DNA of 54,851 nucleotides from Micromonospora sp. ALFpr18c (GTDB lineage Bacteria > Actinomycetota > Actinomycetes > Mycobacteriales > Micromonosporaceae): NCBI RefSeq assembly GCF_008868155.1, contig NZ_WBKR01000015.1, positions 1-54,851 of the forward strand. Reading direction: 5' to 3'. Below are positions 7,959 through 15,805 of this stretch, one piece after another (position 1 is the stretch's first letter; each line of letters opens with the position of its first letter). The notes under the pieces were generated by a model. That model had not been told where the DNA came from, searched no databases, and worked only from the letters and a program-made list of their open reading frames with translations. The position numbers and the translations under genes were made by a program.

Positions 7959-8855
7959 ATGCGCATCCGGGTGGCGCAGCCGGACGACGCTGCGGACGTG
8001 GTCGCCCTGCGGGCGGTCGTCCACCCGTACCTCGTACGCGGGGTCGAGTCGACCCGCAAGATGATCGCCGAACCACCGCCGCACGACGGCTGGACCGCGT
8101 TCGTGGCCGAGGTCGACGGTCAGCTGGTCGGCTGGACGTCCGCCGAGCCCAACGCCTCGACATCGGTGCAGGGTTTCGGCGACGTCAACATGCTGCACGT
8201 GCACCCCGAGCGCCGCCGCAGCGGGATCGGAGCGGCGCTGTTGACCGCCGCGATCGACCACCTCCGCCTCCTCGGAGTTCGGCGCGTACGCACCATGGCC
8301 ACGGCGGACTCCCTGCCCTTCGCGCGCCGGCACGGTTTCACGCCCAGCCGGGAGGTGCGCTACTCGGCGCTGGACCTGAACCCGCCACCCGCGCTGCCCG
8401 AGCCACCCCCGGGCGTACGGCTGCGGCCGGTCGCGGAGCTGGACCCCCGCCTGCTCTACGAGGCCGACGTGGCCTCGGCCCTCGACGAACCCGGCGACGT
8501 ACCCGTCGACGCGGTCACCTTCGAGAACTGGCGGTACGACGTGTGGGACAACCTCGGACTGGACAAGGCCGCCAGCACCGCCACGGAGGTCGACGGCGAC
8601 GTGGCCGCGTTCAGCCTGGTCAAGCGGGACGGTGCACGGATGTGGTCGGACTACACCTGCTCCGTCCCGGCGTACCGGGGTCGAGGACTGGCCCGGATGG
8701 CCAAGACGGCGGCGCTGCACCGGGCCGCCGAGGACGGCGTACGGATCGCGTACACCTCGAACGACGAGTCGAACGCGCCGATGCTGGCGATCAACGCCCG
8801 GCTGGGTTACCGGCCGGTGGCGTCGCAGTGGACCTGCCTGGCCGATGTGAGCTGA
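7959..8855 (+). CDS. Double-domain GNAT N-acetyltransferase
   Basis: A 298-residue protein with two tandem GNAT folds. The N-terminal domain has the acetyl-CoA pyrophosphate-binding loop as ERRRSGIGAALLTAA (about residues 84-98). The C-terminal domain has YRGRGLARMAKTAALHRA and the closing NARLGYRPV motif. The layout resembles mycothiol synthase-like and aminoglycoside-type two-domain acetyltransferases, but mshD is elsewhere in the window and the acceptor here is unknown. The start follows the small ORF by one base; the frame is open further upstream but homology starts at MRIRVAQPDDA. The gene ends immediately against an insertion-sequence remnant on the other strand. Confidence 0.85.
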   Translation: MRIRVAQPDDAADVVALRAVVHPYLVRGVESTRKMIAEPPPHDGWTAFVAEVDGQLVGWTSAEPNASTSVQGFGDVNMLHVHPERRRSGIGAALLTAAIDHLRLLGVRRVRTMATADSLPFARRHGFTPSREVRYSALDLNPPPALPEPPPGVRLRPVAELDPRLLYEADVASALDEPGDVPVDAVTFENWRYDVWDNLGLDKAASTATEVDGDVAAFSLVKRDGARMWSDYTCSVPAYRGRGLARMAKTAALHRAAEDGVRIAYTSNDESNAPMLAINARLGYRPVASQWTCLADVS

Positions 8856-9110
8856 TCAGTCGGCGTGGTTGTCGCCGCGCGGGAGGGTCCACTCCAGGAA
8901 CCGCCCGACGTACACCGCAGGGTCCGGCCGCAGGCCCAGCCTCAGCGCGTCGGCGAACGCCTCCCGCGCGAGCGCGTTGACCCAGTTCCGCAGCGTCTCA
9001 TGATTGACGCCGAGTTCCTGACCGGCCTCACGCAGTGACCGGCCCGACGAGCGGACCAGATCAACAGCGTCCCTACGGAACTGCTCGGGGTACTTCGATG
9101 GACGTGGCAC
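8856..9110 (-). pseudogene. Truncated IS3-family transposase OrfA with foreign tail
   Basis: The first 51 residues are the DNA-binding part of an IS3/IS911-type OrfA: YPEQFRRDAVDLVRSSGRSL, then the helix-turn-helix ELGVNHETLRNWVNALARE. After about residue 51 (near 8957) similarity to transposases stops and a different tail (VGRFLEWTLPRGDNHAD at the end) runs to the stop. OrfB and the right end of the element are absent. The tail may be the remains of a host gene at the breakpoint. The GTG start has the terminal inverted repeat region just upstream. The reading of the tail as non-transposase is inference. Confidence 0.75.
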
Positions 9111-9173
9111 CAGGCCATCCTTCCCCAGAACACTGTCTGGGCTCAGGGTGTCCGGTCCGCAGGGGGAACCTCA
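8957..9173 (-). mobile_element. Left-end fragment of an IS3-family insertion sequence
   Basis: On the minus strand the fragment begins with TGAGGTTCCCCCTGCGGACC (outer end near 9173), typical of an IS3-type terminal repeat, then a short leader and the start of orfA. It abuts the truncated IS481 transposase (9185-9346), which suggests this element inserted into or next to that one before both decayed. Confidence 0.6.
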
Positions 9174-9184
9174 GGGCAACTCCA

Positions 9185-9346
9185 CTACGCAATAGCCCTG
9201 ACCCGCCGGCCCTCGTCCACGATCAGGCGCGTAAGCCGAAGACGTGCACGAGGAGTCGAAGCAGCGTTAGCGCGGGACACGAAGGCCTCCTGGTTGGCAG
9301 AGCGGTTCCTAGACAGCTCCACCCCACAACCGGAGGCCTTCGTCAT
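9185..9346 (-). pseudogene. IS481-family transposase N-terminal fragment
   Basis: This 53-codon frame ends in a stop after the first part of an IS481-type transposase. The segment SRANAASTPRARLRLTRLIV resembles the family N-terminus that precedes the first helix-turn-helix. The true start is probably the internal GTG at 9280; the upstream codons are element terminal sequence, in which CGAAGGCCTCC recurs as an inverted copy. The catalytic DDE core is missing. Similarity stops close to the outer end of the adjoining IS3 fragment. Confidence 0.7.
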
Positions 9347-9427
9347 TACGTCTATCTACGTCGTGTCGTCACACAACCTCGACCAACATCCCCGGGCAGT
9401 ACAACTAGCTCGGTGACACGCCTCGAA

Positions 9428-9829
9428 CTAGTACGAGTAGGTCGCGTACGGACGGCTGGTGTTGCCCTTGCTGAAGAACTTGATGCCCGTATTGCTCGCA
9501 GCCGACACGTCAACGGACTTGAGGATTTTCAGCTCTGGGAATGGATTCCACCCCACGACTTCAATCCGTGACGTGGACGAAGGAATATTACCCTTTCTGC
9601 ACGTGCCCGGCTCGACCGGGATCGAGGCAATCGAAGACCAGTTGAAGTTCGTGGGAGTTTTATAGAATCTGACGTACGACCAATAGTTTGCCTGCGAGCA
9701 AAGCAGATACCGGCCCTTGCCCATGGACGCCTCTGCAGGGGCGGCAGTTGCCGTGAGTGCCGCCGTCGACAGCATGGCCGCCACGGCGGCACCTGCCGTG
9801 ACACTCTTGAGTAAGGTCTTGATCGTCAT
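9428..9829 (-). CDS. Small secreted protein of unknown function
   Basis: A 133-residue protein with a clear Sec signal peptide: MTIKTLLKSV, a hydrophobic alanine-rich stretch and a likely cut after APAEA at about residue 34. The mature part of about 100 residues is rich in aromatics (YWSYVRFYKT, WNPFPELKIL), has two cysteines that could form a disulfide, and ends in YATYSY. AGGAAGGA lies 5 nt before the ATG; an upstream in-frame ATG would add 25 residues before the signal and is rejected. Codon use is less G+C biased than the neighbours, and the gene sits between insertion-sequence remnants, which suggests horizontal acquisition. No family is recognised. Confidence 0.75.
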   Translation of the reverse strand: MTIKTLLKSVTAGAAVAAMLSTAALTATAAPAEASMGKGRYLLCSQANYWSYVRFYKTPTNFNWSSIASIPVEPGTCRKGNIPSSTSRIEVVGWNPFPELKILKSVDVSAASNTGIKFFSKGNTSRPYATYSY

Positions 9830-9850
9830 ACGGTCCTTCCTCTGGTGGCT

Positions 9851-9888
9851 GTGATCCCCCGCGTGATCCCTGCGAGCGGCGTGATCCC
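9851..9888. repeat. Three GTGATCCC direct repeats upstream of the secreted-protein gene
   Basis: GTGATCCC occurs at 9851-9858, 9863-9870 and 9881-9888, just upstream of the minus-strand secreted-protein gene. Clustered direct repeats of this kind can be regulator sites, but none is known to me. The rest of 9830-10103 shows no gene and is visibly less G+C rich than the surroundings. Confidence 0.45.
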
Positions 9889-10103
9889 TACAAGGCATAC
9901 TCACTCAGGCCCTTGCGGTCACACAGGGGAAGGGAATGCTCCAAAGTGGAGCGTATCTCCTGGCTCTTTCTTTTCTCTGAAGGATTTGCAGATTGGGTTC
10001 GCACGCTCGGCTGTGGCGAGTCGGACATGGTGCGACCTGCCGCTCCGGCATTGTCAAACTCGGCTGCCTAGCACTCCAGCCGCACCTGGCGGAGATGGAG
10101 TCT

Positions 10104-10640
10104 TCACTGATAGTAGGCGATTTCGGCGCGGTGCTGGTGTCGGCGTTGCCATCGTAACCATCGATGGATGTGGTCGAAGTGCCCGATGGTGATCAGGTGT
10201 GCCAGCAGGGCCAGGGCCCCAGGGTCATTGCGTTGTCGGGCAACTGCTGGTCACGGCGGTGATCAGGTCGTGTGAGCGACGGTTGGCTTGGCGGGTGGCT
10301 CGGGCGATGTTGGTCGCGCCGGTGATGCGGTGCCAGCCGATCGCGGTGTTACGCAGGGTTGCGATGACGGCGGGTCCGGTGCCTGTTCGGGCCTGGTGGA
10401 GGTCTTCACGAAACGTCACGTCGCGTACGTGATGGAGGCAGTTCTCGATGTGCCAGTGGCGGCGGATCCAGGTTTGCAGATCGACCGGCTGGGCCTGGCC
10501 GGCGGGTAGCCTTGCCGTCGATCGCGATGACCGTGCGGTACCGCCTCGGCCTGCTCACCGCGCGGCCTCACCCGCCTCCTGCACCTCGACAGAGGCCGAA
10601 CTCGTCCCGAACTCCTGGTCAACGGCCCGTCGGCCGACTA
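10104..10640 (-). pseudogene. Internally deleted ISAs1-family transposase
   Basis: Three pieces can be read on the minus strand. Near 10510-10535 is the core motif VIAIDGKATR, which contains the first catalytic aspartate of ISAs1 transposases. It is followed almost directly by the C-terminal part (WIRRHWHIENCLHHVRDVTF, then an RTGTGPAVIATLRN segment), so roughly the middle of the DDE domain is gone. After a stop at 10225 another frame continues to a stop at 10104 (…HRWLRWQRRHQHRAEIAYYQ). The element cannot be active. Its upstream end fades out before 10660. Confidence 0.75.
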
Positions 10641-10679
10641 TGCAATCGCACTGTCTCTAACGTCTTCTCTGGACGACGA

Positions 10680-11192
10680 CTAAACCGCAGAGATCTCGCA
10701 GGCCGCAGCGTGGGTGTCCGCGCCGAAGAGCACCAGGCGGGCCTCGCTGACCGTCGCCGGCGTGGCCCGACGGAGCACCGACAGCGCCTGGCGGACCGCA
10801 TCGTCGACCGGCCAGCCGTAGATCCCGGCGGAGATCAGCGGGAACGCCACCGTGGACGCACCCAGCTCGTCGGCCACCCGGAGGCTGTTGGCGTAGCAGT
10901 CGCGTAGCAGTGTCGACCGGTCCTCGGTGGCCGACCAGACCGGCCCGACGGTGTGGATCACCCAGCGGGCCGGCAGGTCCCCGGCCGTGGTCGCCACCGC
11001 CTGACCGGTCGGCAGCCCTCTGCCGTAACGGGACGCCCGCAGCGCCCGGCACTCGGCCAGGATCGCCGGACCGCCGCGCCGGTGGATCGCACCGTCGACC
11101 CCACCGCCGCCGAGCAGCGACGAGTTCGCGGCGTTCACGACCGCGTCCACCGCCTGGGCGGTGATGTCCCCCTCGACCAGGGTGATCTCCAT
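10680..11192 (-). CDS. Macro domain protein (ADP-ribose-1''-phosphate/O-acetyl-ADP-ribose hydrolase type)
   Basis: A stand-alone macro domain of 170 residues, which binds ADP-ribose and in this subfamily usually removes acetyl or ADP-ribosyl groups. It shows the ligand loops NAANSSLLGGGGVDGAIHRR (about residues 20-39) and AFPLISAGIYGWP (about residues 117-129), with the catalytic-loop glycines intact. The ATG is chosen over upstream codons because the domain begins directly with MEITLVEGDIT. The next gene ends one base upstream of this start on the same strand, so the two are probably co-transcribed. Confidence 0.93.
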   Translation of the reverse strand: MEITLVEGDITAQAVDAVVNAANSSLLGGGGVDGAIHRRGGPAILAECRALRASRYGRGLPTGQAVATTAGDLPARWVIHTVGPVWSATEDRSTLLRDCYANSLRVADELGASTVAFPLISAGIYGWPVDDAVRQALSVLRRATPATVSEARLVLFGADTHAAACEISAV

Positions 11193-11193
11193 G

Positions 11194-11985
11194 TCAGCGC
11201 TCCTCGGCCGACTGGCCCAACGATCGGCGGGCCAGCAGGGTCGCACCGGCGACCGCGGCCGGCATGATCAGCACCGCGCCCAGCGGAATGAGGAAGCAGA
11301 GGAAGACCGCCACCCCGAAACCGAGCGCGGCCGGCCGGTCCGCCTTGAGGATCGTCCGGCGCTGCGGCAGCCGCATCCCGCGCCGGTAGAACGGCGCACC
11401 GACCAGCTCCACGGCGAGGAACCAGCCGCCCACCGCCGCCCCGATCACCGGGACGACCGTCTGGCCGACCACCGGGATGAAGCCGGCGAGGAACAGCGGG
11501 ATGCCGACCAACGCGGTGAGCGCCACCAGTCGTACGGAGTCGGCGATGCTGCGGCGCAGCGACGACCAGAAGGGCACCTCCACCGCACCCGGAGTGCCGC
11601 CGAGGCGATCCTCCACCCGCTCGGAGATCTTCTCGTAGAAGGGGTCGCCGATGACCAGCGTCACCGCCGTGAAGGTGAGCACGCCGAGCAGCCCGCCGAG
11701 CCCCAGGAAGGCCAGCCCGGCGATCACCCGGACCAGACTGCGGGCCGACGTCGACCAGTCGTCGGCGAACGGGGTGACCAGGGCGGCGAGGTCGTCCACG
11801 AAGTACACGAGGGTGGCCAGCGCGGCCACGAAGAGCGCGCCGGAGATCAGCGCCGGCACGATGCCGAGCAGCATCAGCCCCGGGCTGCGGACGTAGAGGC
11901 CGAGCCCACGCAGGAGCAGCCCCGCGCCGGCGAAGAAGCGTCCGACGACCCCGGTCACCGGGCTGGCGATTCTGCTGACGTCCAC
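11194..11985 (-). CDS. EI24/CysZ-like integral membrane protein
   Basis: A 263-residue membrane protein of the EI24 (CysZ) family with about six hydrophobic segments. The first is near [20 protein letters not shown], and the family segment [20 protein letters not shown] lies near residue 105. CysZ of enteric bacteria supports sulfate uptake; actinobacterial members are functionally uncharacterised. The GTG start follows TAGGCT (11994-11999) after 8 nt, so the transcript may be leaderless or nearly so. It is divergent from the broken WYL regulator and runs directly into the macro gene. Confidence 0.85.
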   Translation of the reverse strand: MDVSRIASPVTGVVGRFFAGAGLLLRGLGLYVRSPGLMLLGIVPALISGALFVAALATLVYFVDDLAALVTPFADDWSTSARSLVRVIAGLAFLGLGGLLGVLTFTAVTLVIGDPFYEKISERVEDRLGGTPGAVEVPFWSSLRRSIADSVRLVALTALVGIPLFLAGFIPVVGQTVVPVIGAAVGGWFLAVELVGAPFYRRGMRLPQRRTILKADRPAALGFGVAVFLCFLIPLGAVLIMPAAVAGATLLARRSLGQSAEER

Positions 11986-12053
11986 GATCGAGCAGCCTAA
12001 CGACCGGTGATCGAATCCGCCGGGCGGCGAGCGGCACGGGGCAGGATGGGCGG

Positions 12054-12835
12054 GTGCGCGCCTCCCGACTGATCTCGCTGCTGTTGCTGTTGCAGGCGCG
12101 CGGGTCGATGACGGCCGGCGAGCTGGCCCGGGAGTTGGAGGTCTCCGAGCGGACCGTGTACCGGGACGTGCTGGCGCTCTCCGCCGCCGGGGTGCCGGTC
12201 TACGCCGACCGGGGCCGGGCCGGCGGGTACCGCCTGCTCGGCGGGTATCGGACCCGCCTGACCGGGCTGACCCGGGACGAGGCCGAGGCGCTCTTCCTCG
12301 CCGGTCTGCCCGGCCCGGCCGGCGACATGGGGCTCGCCGATGCGGTCGCGTCCGCCGAGTTGAGGGTGCTGGCCGCGCTGCCGCCCGCCCTGCGGGACGC
12401 GCCGGCCCGCACCGGCCAACGGTTCCACCTGGACGTGCCGGGCTGGTTCCGGGAGACCGGGTCGCCGGGGTGGAGGTGGGCGACGAGAGCTTCGACCGCG
12501 ACGAGGGCTTCGACCTGGCCGGGCACTGGCGCGAGCAGGCCGGGTCGTTCCTGCGGACCATGCTGCGGGCCGAGGTCACCGTCCGGCTCAGCCCCGCCGG
12601 CCTGCGCCAGCTCCGACACCTGGTCGATGCCCCGTTCGTGTACGACGAGGTGCTCGCCGCCGCCGGCGAACCCGACGGGCAGGGCTGGGTGGTGGCCCGG
12701 CTGCCCGTCGAGTCGGTCGAGGTGGCGTACCACCAGTTGCTGGGCCTCGGCCCCGAGGTGGAGGCGGTCGATCCACCCGAGCTACGGACGCGGTTCGCCG
12801 ACGCGGCCGACCGGCTGCGCGACCTCTACCGGTAG
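12054..12835 (+). pseudogene. YafY-type HTH regulator with the WYL domain deleted
   Basis: The frame from GTG 12054 gives a normal DeoR-type helix-turn-helix ([20 protein letters not shown]) and linker up to GWFRE near 12460. From there the homologous reading continues in another frame as [20 protein letters not shown] to the stop at 12833-12835, which is the C-terminal WCX-type extension. The roughly 70-80 residues that normally lie between, the WYL ligand-binding domain, are missing and the join is out of frame. Translation of the first frame would run on to 12842 as low-complexity sequence. A real deletion is more likely than a sequencing slip because a whole domain is lost. Confidence 0.8.
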
Positions 12836-13740
12836 CCGGTGACGTCGGCCGGTCTGCCGGCGTCGACGACCTCGACGATGTAGCGGAACGCCTCCGGCTG
12901 GCTGCCGTCGACGTCGGTGAACCCGTACACCTTGGACAGCGTGCCGGCGTCGACGGACTGGCCGTTCCACCGGCCCTTCTCCTCGTCGGCGGCGAGCGCG
13001 GCCACCGCGCGGCCGACGAACGCCGGAGTCTCCGAGATGAGGAAGTTCGGGTCGGTGGCGGCGCCGTCGCGCCAGTTCTCCTCGGTGACGCCGAAGTGCT
13101 CCAGCATCGACTCGGAGCGGATCCAGCCGGGGGTGAGCGCCACGGCCGTGCAGCCGTGCGGCTTCAGCTCGTGCGCCTGGGTGAAGGCGAGCCGGTTGAC
13201 CGACACCTTGGCCAGGTCGTAGAAGACCGAGAGCCGGTAGTTCTCGTCGTTGTACGCCTTCGTGCCGTCGCCGATCTCCACGACCAGGCCACCGGGCTTG
13301 CGGATCAGCAGCGGCAGGGCGAAGTGGCTGGTGATGATGTGCGTGTCGACGGCCAGCCGCAGGGTGCGGAAACCGGCGTCGAGTGGCTGCTCCCAGACCG
13401 GCTTGTCCCAGGTGACCAGCGGGTCGCCGCCCCAGATGTCGTTGACCAGCACGTCGAGGTGGCCCTGCTCGGCGTCGATCCGGGCGACCAGGTCGCGGAC
13501 CTGCTCCGGCACCAGGTGGTCGACCCGGACGGCGATGCCGGTGCCGCCGGCCGCGGTGACCAGCTCGGCGGTTTCCTCGATGGTCTCCGGTCGGTCCATC
13601 TCCGAACGGCCGGCGCGGCTGCTGCGACCGGTGGCGTACACGGTGGCACCGGCCGCGCCGAGCTGAACGGCGATCTGCCGGCCGGCTCCCCGGGTCGCCC
13701 CGGCGACGAGCGCGATCTTTCCTGCGAGCGGTTGTGTCAT
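12826..13740 (-). CDS. Short-chain dehydrogenase/reductase (SDR)
   Basis: A 304-residue NAD(P)-dependent oxidoreductase. The Rossmann signature is [15 protein letters not shown] near residue 10, a variant of TGxxxGxG. The nucleotide motif appears as VLVNDIWGG near residue 104. The active-site segment reads [20 protein letters not shown], so lysine is present but the canonical tyrosine of YxxxK is placed as Y-D-L-A-K. The serine position is less clear. Substrate unknown. Its 3' end overlaps the end of the broken WYL regulator by 10 nt. An inverted repeat at 13750-13771 lies just upstream of the ATG. Confidence 0.88.
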   Translation of the reverse strand: MTQPLAGKIALVAGATRGAGRQIAVQLGAAGATVYATGRSSRAGRSEMDRPETIEETAELVTAAGGTGIAVRVDHLVPEQVRDLVARIDAEQGHLDVLVNDIWGGDPLVTWDKPVWEQPLDAGFRTLRLAVDTHIITSHFALPLLIRKPGGLVVEIGDGTKAYNDENYRLSVFYDLAKVSVNRLAFTQAHELKPHGCTAVALTPGWIRSESMLEHFGVTEENWRDGAATDPNFLISETPAFVGRAVAALAADEEKGRWNGQSVDAGTLSKVYGFTDVDGSQPEAFRYIVEVVDAGRPADVTGYR

Positions 13741-13749
13741 ACCTGCGAG

Positions 13750-13771
13750 GTTGTCAGCGATACCTGACAAC
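13750..13771. promoter_or_regulatory. Operator-like inverted repeat upstream of the SDR gene
   Basis: GTTGTCAG and CTGACAAC form perfect 8-bp arms separated by 6 nt, ending 10 bp before the SDR start codon. A third half-site, TTTGTCAG, lies at 13783-13790 over the end of the alaX-like gene. The symmetry fits a dimeric regulator such as TetR or MarR; which one is not visible here. Confidence 0.6.
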
Positions 13772-13786
13772 CGGGGTCCGAATTTG

Positions 13787-14524
13787 TCAGTCCACCAGTC
13801 TGACGCGTACCCGGCGGTTGGCGCGGCCCTTGCTCTCCACCTTGACCACCTGCACCTTGCCGATCTGGGCGGTGGACGCGACGTGGGTGCCGCCATCGGC
13901 CTGCACGTCCAGCCCGACGATGTCGACGATCCGGACCTCCTGCTCGTCCGGCGGGATCAGGTTGGACTGGGTGCGGATGATGTCCGGCAGGGCCAGCGCC
14001 TCGGTGCGCGGCAGCACCCGGGTGGCGACCGACCGGTCGGCGGCCACCTCGGCGTTGACCAACTCCTCGATCCGGCTCTTGAAGTCGGGAGGCACCTCGG
14101 GAAGGTTGAAGTCCATCCTGGCCTCGCCGGGTTCCATCGAGTTGCCTGTGACGAGCGCGCCGAAGTCGCGGAACACCACACCGCAGAGCACGTGCAGGCC
14201 GGAGTGGGTGCGCATCAGCCGGGTACGGCGCTCGTCCTCCACCGCCCCGACGACCTCGGTGCCGACCGGCGGCAACGGGTCACCCTCGGCGGGGATCAGG
14301 TACGGGTCGTCGCCCTTGCGGGTGCCGACGATCCGGGTCTGCACGCCCTGCCACAGCAGGACGCCGTGGTCCGGTGGCTGGCCACCGCCGCCCGGGTAGA
14401 ACGCCGAACGGTCCAGCACGATGCCCTGCTCCGGATCGGCGTGCAGAACCGTGCACGTCCACTCGCGCAGGGTCGGGTCCGCCAGGTCCAGCCGGTGCGT
14501 CCGGCCGTGTTGTGTGACGCCCAT
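13787..14524 (-). CDS. AlaX-like alanyl-tRNA editing hydrolase
   Basis: A 245-residue stand-alone editing protein related to the editing domain of alanyl-tRNA synthetase; it clears mischarged Ser/Gly-tRNA(Ala) in the cytoplasm. It shows the GGGGQPPDHG segment (about residue 46), the zinc-ligand helix with RTHSGLHVLCG near residue 106, and the C-terminal GGTHVAST motif near residue 212. The first site has THSGLH rather than the common HTALHLL, which keeps both histidines spaced four apart. An ATG start is used and a hydrolase gene follows 11 nt upstream on the same strand. Confidence 0.88.
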   Translation of the reverse strand: MGVTQHGRTHRLDLADPTLREWTCTVLHADPEQGIVLDRSAFYPGGGGQPPDHGVLLWQGVQTRIVGTRKGDDPYLIPAEGDPLPPVGTEVVGAVEDERRTRLMRTHSGLHVLCGVVFRDFGALVTGNSMEPGEARMDFNLPEVPPDFKSRIEELVNAEVAADRSVATRVLPRTEALALPDIIRTQSNLIPPDEQEVRIVDIVGLDVQADGGTHVASTAQIGKVQVVKVESKGRANRRVRVRLVD

Positions 14525-14535
14525 GACAGGGCAGG

Positions 14536-15423
14536 CTACTCGTTGAGGAAGCCGGAGATGCGCTCCCGCAGGTCGGCGCGTTCCGACCAGAGCACGCCGG
14601 GCCGGTCATACACGTGCAGGGTGGCCCGGGGCAACGCGGCGGCGAGCCGCTCGGCGACCTCGACCGGGTGCAGGTCGTCGCCGGCACACGCGATCACCAG
14701 CGCCGGCGCGTTGACCGCCGCCAGGGCGGCGACGTCGTGCAGCGGCGCCTGCTCCGGCAGGGTGGCCAGACCGTCGGCGAGGCCGTCGCGGAGCAACTGG
14801 TCGAGCCGCTGCCGCAGGTACGCCCAGCCGGCCGGGGTGTTACGCACCGGCGGCGGCAGTTCCAGCGAGACGACGTCGGCCACCGCCGAGGCGTCGCCGC
14901 TCTCCACCGCCTCCAGCAGGTCGGTGAGGCGTTGCCGGGCCACCGGCCCACGCGGCTCGTCGAGCACGGCGGGCAGGAAGAAGACCAGCTTGTCGAAGCG
15001 CTCCGGGCTCTCGGTCAGCAGCCGGCAGAGGGCACCCGCGCCGAGGCTCGCCCCGAACGCGCGGCTGGCGCCGCCGAGATCCGCGACGGCGCGCAGATCC
15101 CGTGCCAGGTCGAGGTACGTCCACGACCCGTCCGGCGCGTCGGATCGGCCGTGCCCCCGGAACTGGAAGAACACCTTGCGGCCGGTAACCCCGCTGCCGA
15201 ACGGGCGGGTGGTGGCGATGCCGTTGCCCAGCCCGTGCGCGAACACGGTGACCGGATCACCGGTGCCGGTGACCAGCCTCTCCAGTCGTACGCCGTGCGG
15301 GGTGGTGACCAGCTCGGTCTCCGGCTCGGGCAGTGCGGGTCGACCGGTTCGCGGCCCGCCCGGGCCGGGCCCCGAGGTGCGGGGCCCGCTGTCCGGTGGG
15401 GGCGGCCATCGGAAACCTCTCAC
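14536..15423 (-). CDS. Alpha/beta hydrolase
   Basis: A 295-residue alpha/beta-hydrolase fold protein. The oxyanion region is VFAHGLGNG, and the nucleophile elbow is FGASLGAG (serine near residue 145). A late acidic residue lies in CAGDDLHPVE near residue 246. The expected late catalytic histidine is not placed with confidence (LHVYDRPG is a candidate). The first 35 residues are proline and glycine rich. The GTG start overlaps the stop of the DUF2516 gene as GTGA, which supports this start despite the unusual N-terminus. Substrate unknown. Confidence 0.85.
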   Translation of the reverse strand: MRGFRWPPPPDSGPRTSGPGPGGPRTGRPALPEPETELVTTPHGVRLERLVTGTGDPVTVFAHGLGNGIATTRPFGSGVTGRKVFFQFRGHGRSDAPDGSWTYLDLARDLRAVADLGGASRAFGASLGAGALCRLLTESPERFDKLVFFLPAVLDEPRGPVARQRLTDLLEAVESGDASAVADVVSLELPPPVRNTPAGWAYLRQRLDQLLRDGLADGLATLPEQAPLHDVAALAAVNAPALVIACAGDDLHPVEVAERLAAALPRATLHVYDRPGVLWSERADLRERISGFLNE

Positions 15424-15734
15424 CAGAACCCTTTGCCGTCGCTCAGGTCGCGCAGGCCGACCCGGACGTCAAGCAGGTAGATGAGCGCGGCGGCGATGCC
15501 GATCAGTCCGAAGAGACTGATCGGACCGAAGCCGAGCAGGGTGAGCACGAGGCAGACCGCGAGGATGGCGATCCAACCACCCTTGGGCAGCGTCCCGATG
15601 GCGGGGAAGCCGTCGGCGCGCTGCGTCACGGCGTGCACCAGCGCGACACCCTGGATGATCAGCGCGAAGACGAGCAGGATCAGCTCGATCACGTAGCGGA
15701 CTTCAAAGGCGAAGATCGGCGCGGCGTTGGCCAT
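15420..15734 (-). CDS. DUF2516 family small membrane protein
   Basis: A 104-residue actinobacterial membrane protein of unknown function. Three hydrophobic helices are seen: VIELILLVFALIIQGVALVH (about residues 15-34), then IAILAVCLVLTLLGFGPISL, then a third helix reaching IGIAAALIYLLDVRVGL. Length and topology fit the DUF2516 family. Its stop overlaps the downstream hydrolase start, so the pair is coupled. Confidence 0.88.
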   Translation of the reverse strand: MANAAPIFAFEVRYVIELILLVFALIIQGVALVHAVTQRADGFPAIGTLPKGGWIAILAVCLVLTLLGFGPISLFGLIGIAAALIYLLDVRVGLRDLSDGKGFW

Positions 15735-15805
15735 GCCGGCAAGCTTATGTCGACGACCCCGACTACGTCCGACAAGGACGCCGTCGGGGTCGTCGACGCG
15801 GCGAA

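Noticed and set aside
8942..9133. A 63-codon minus-strand frame overlapping the IS3 orfA fragment
   Set aside because: It is a frame-shifted reading of the same IS3 sequence; only the frame of 8856-9110 gives the transposase helix-turn-helix.
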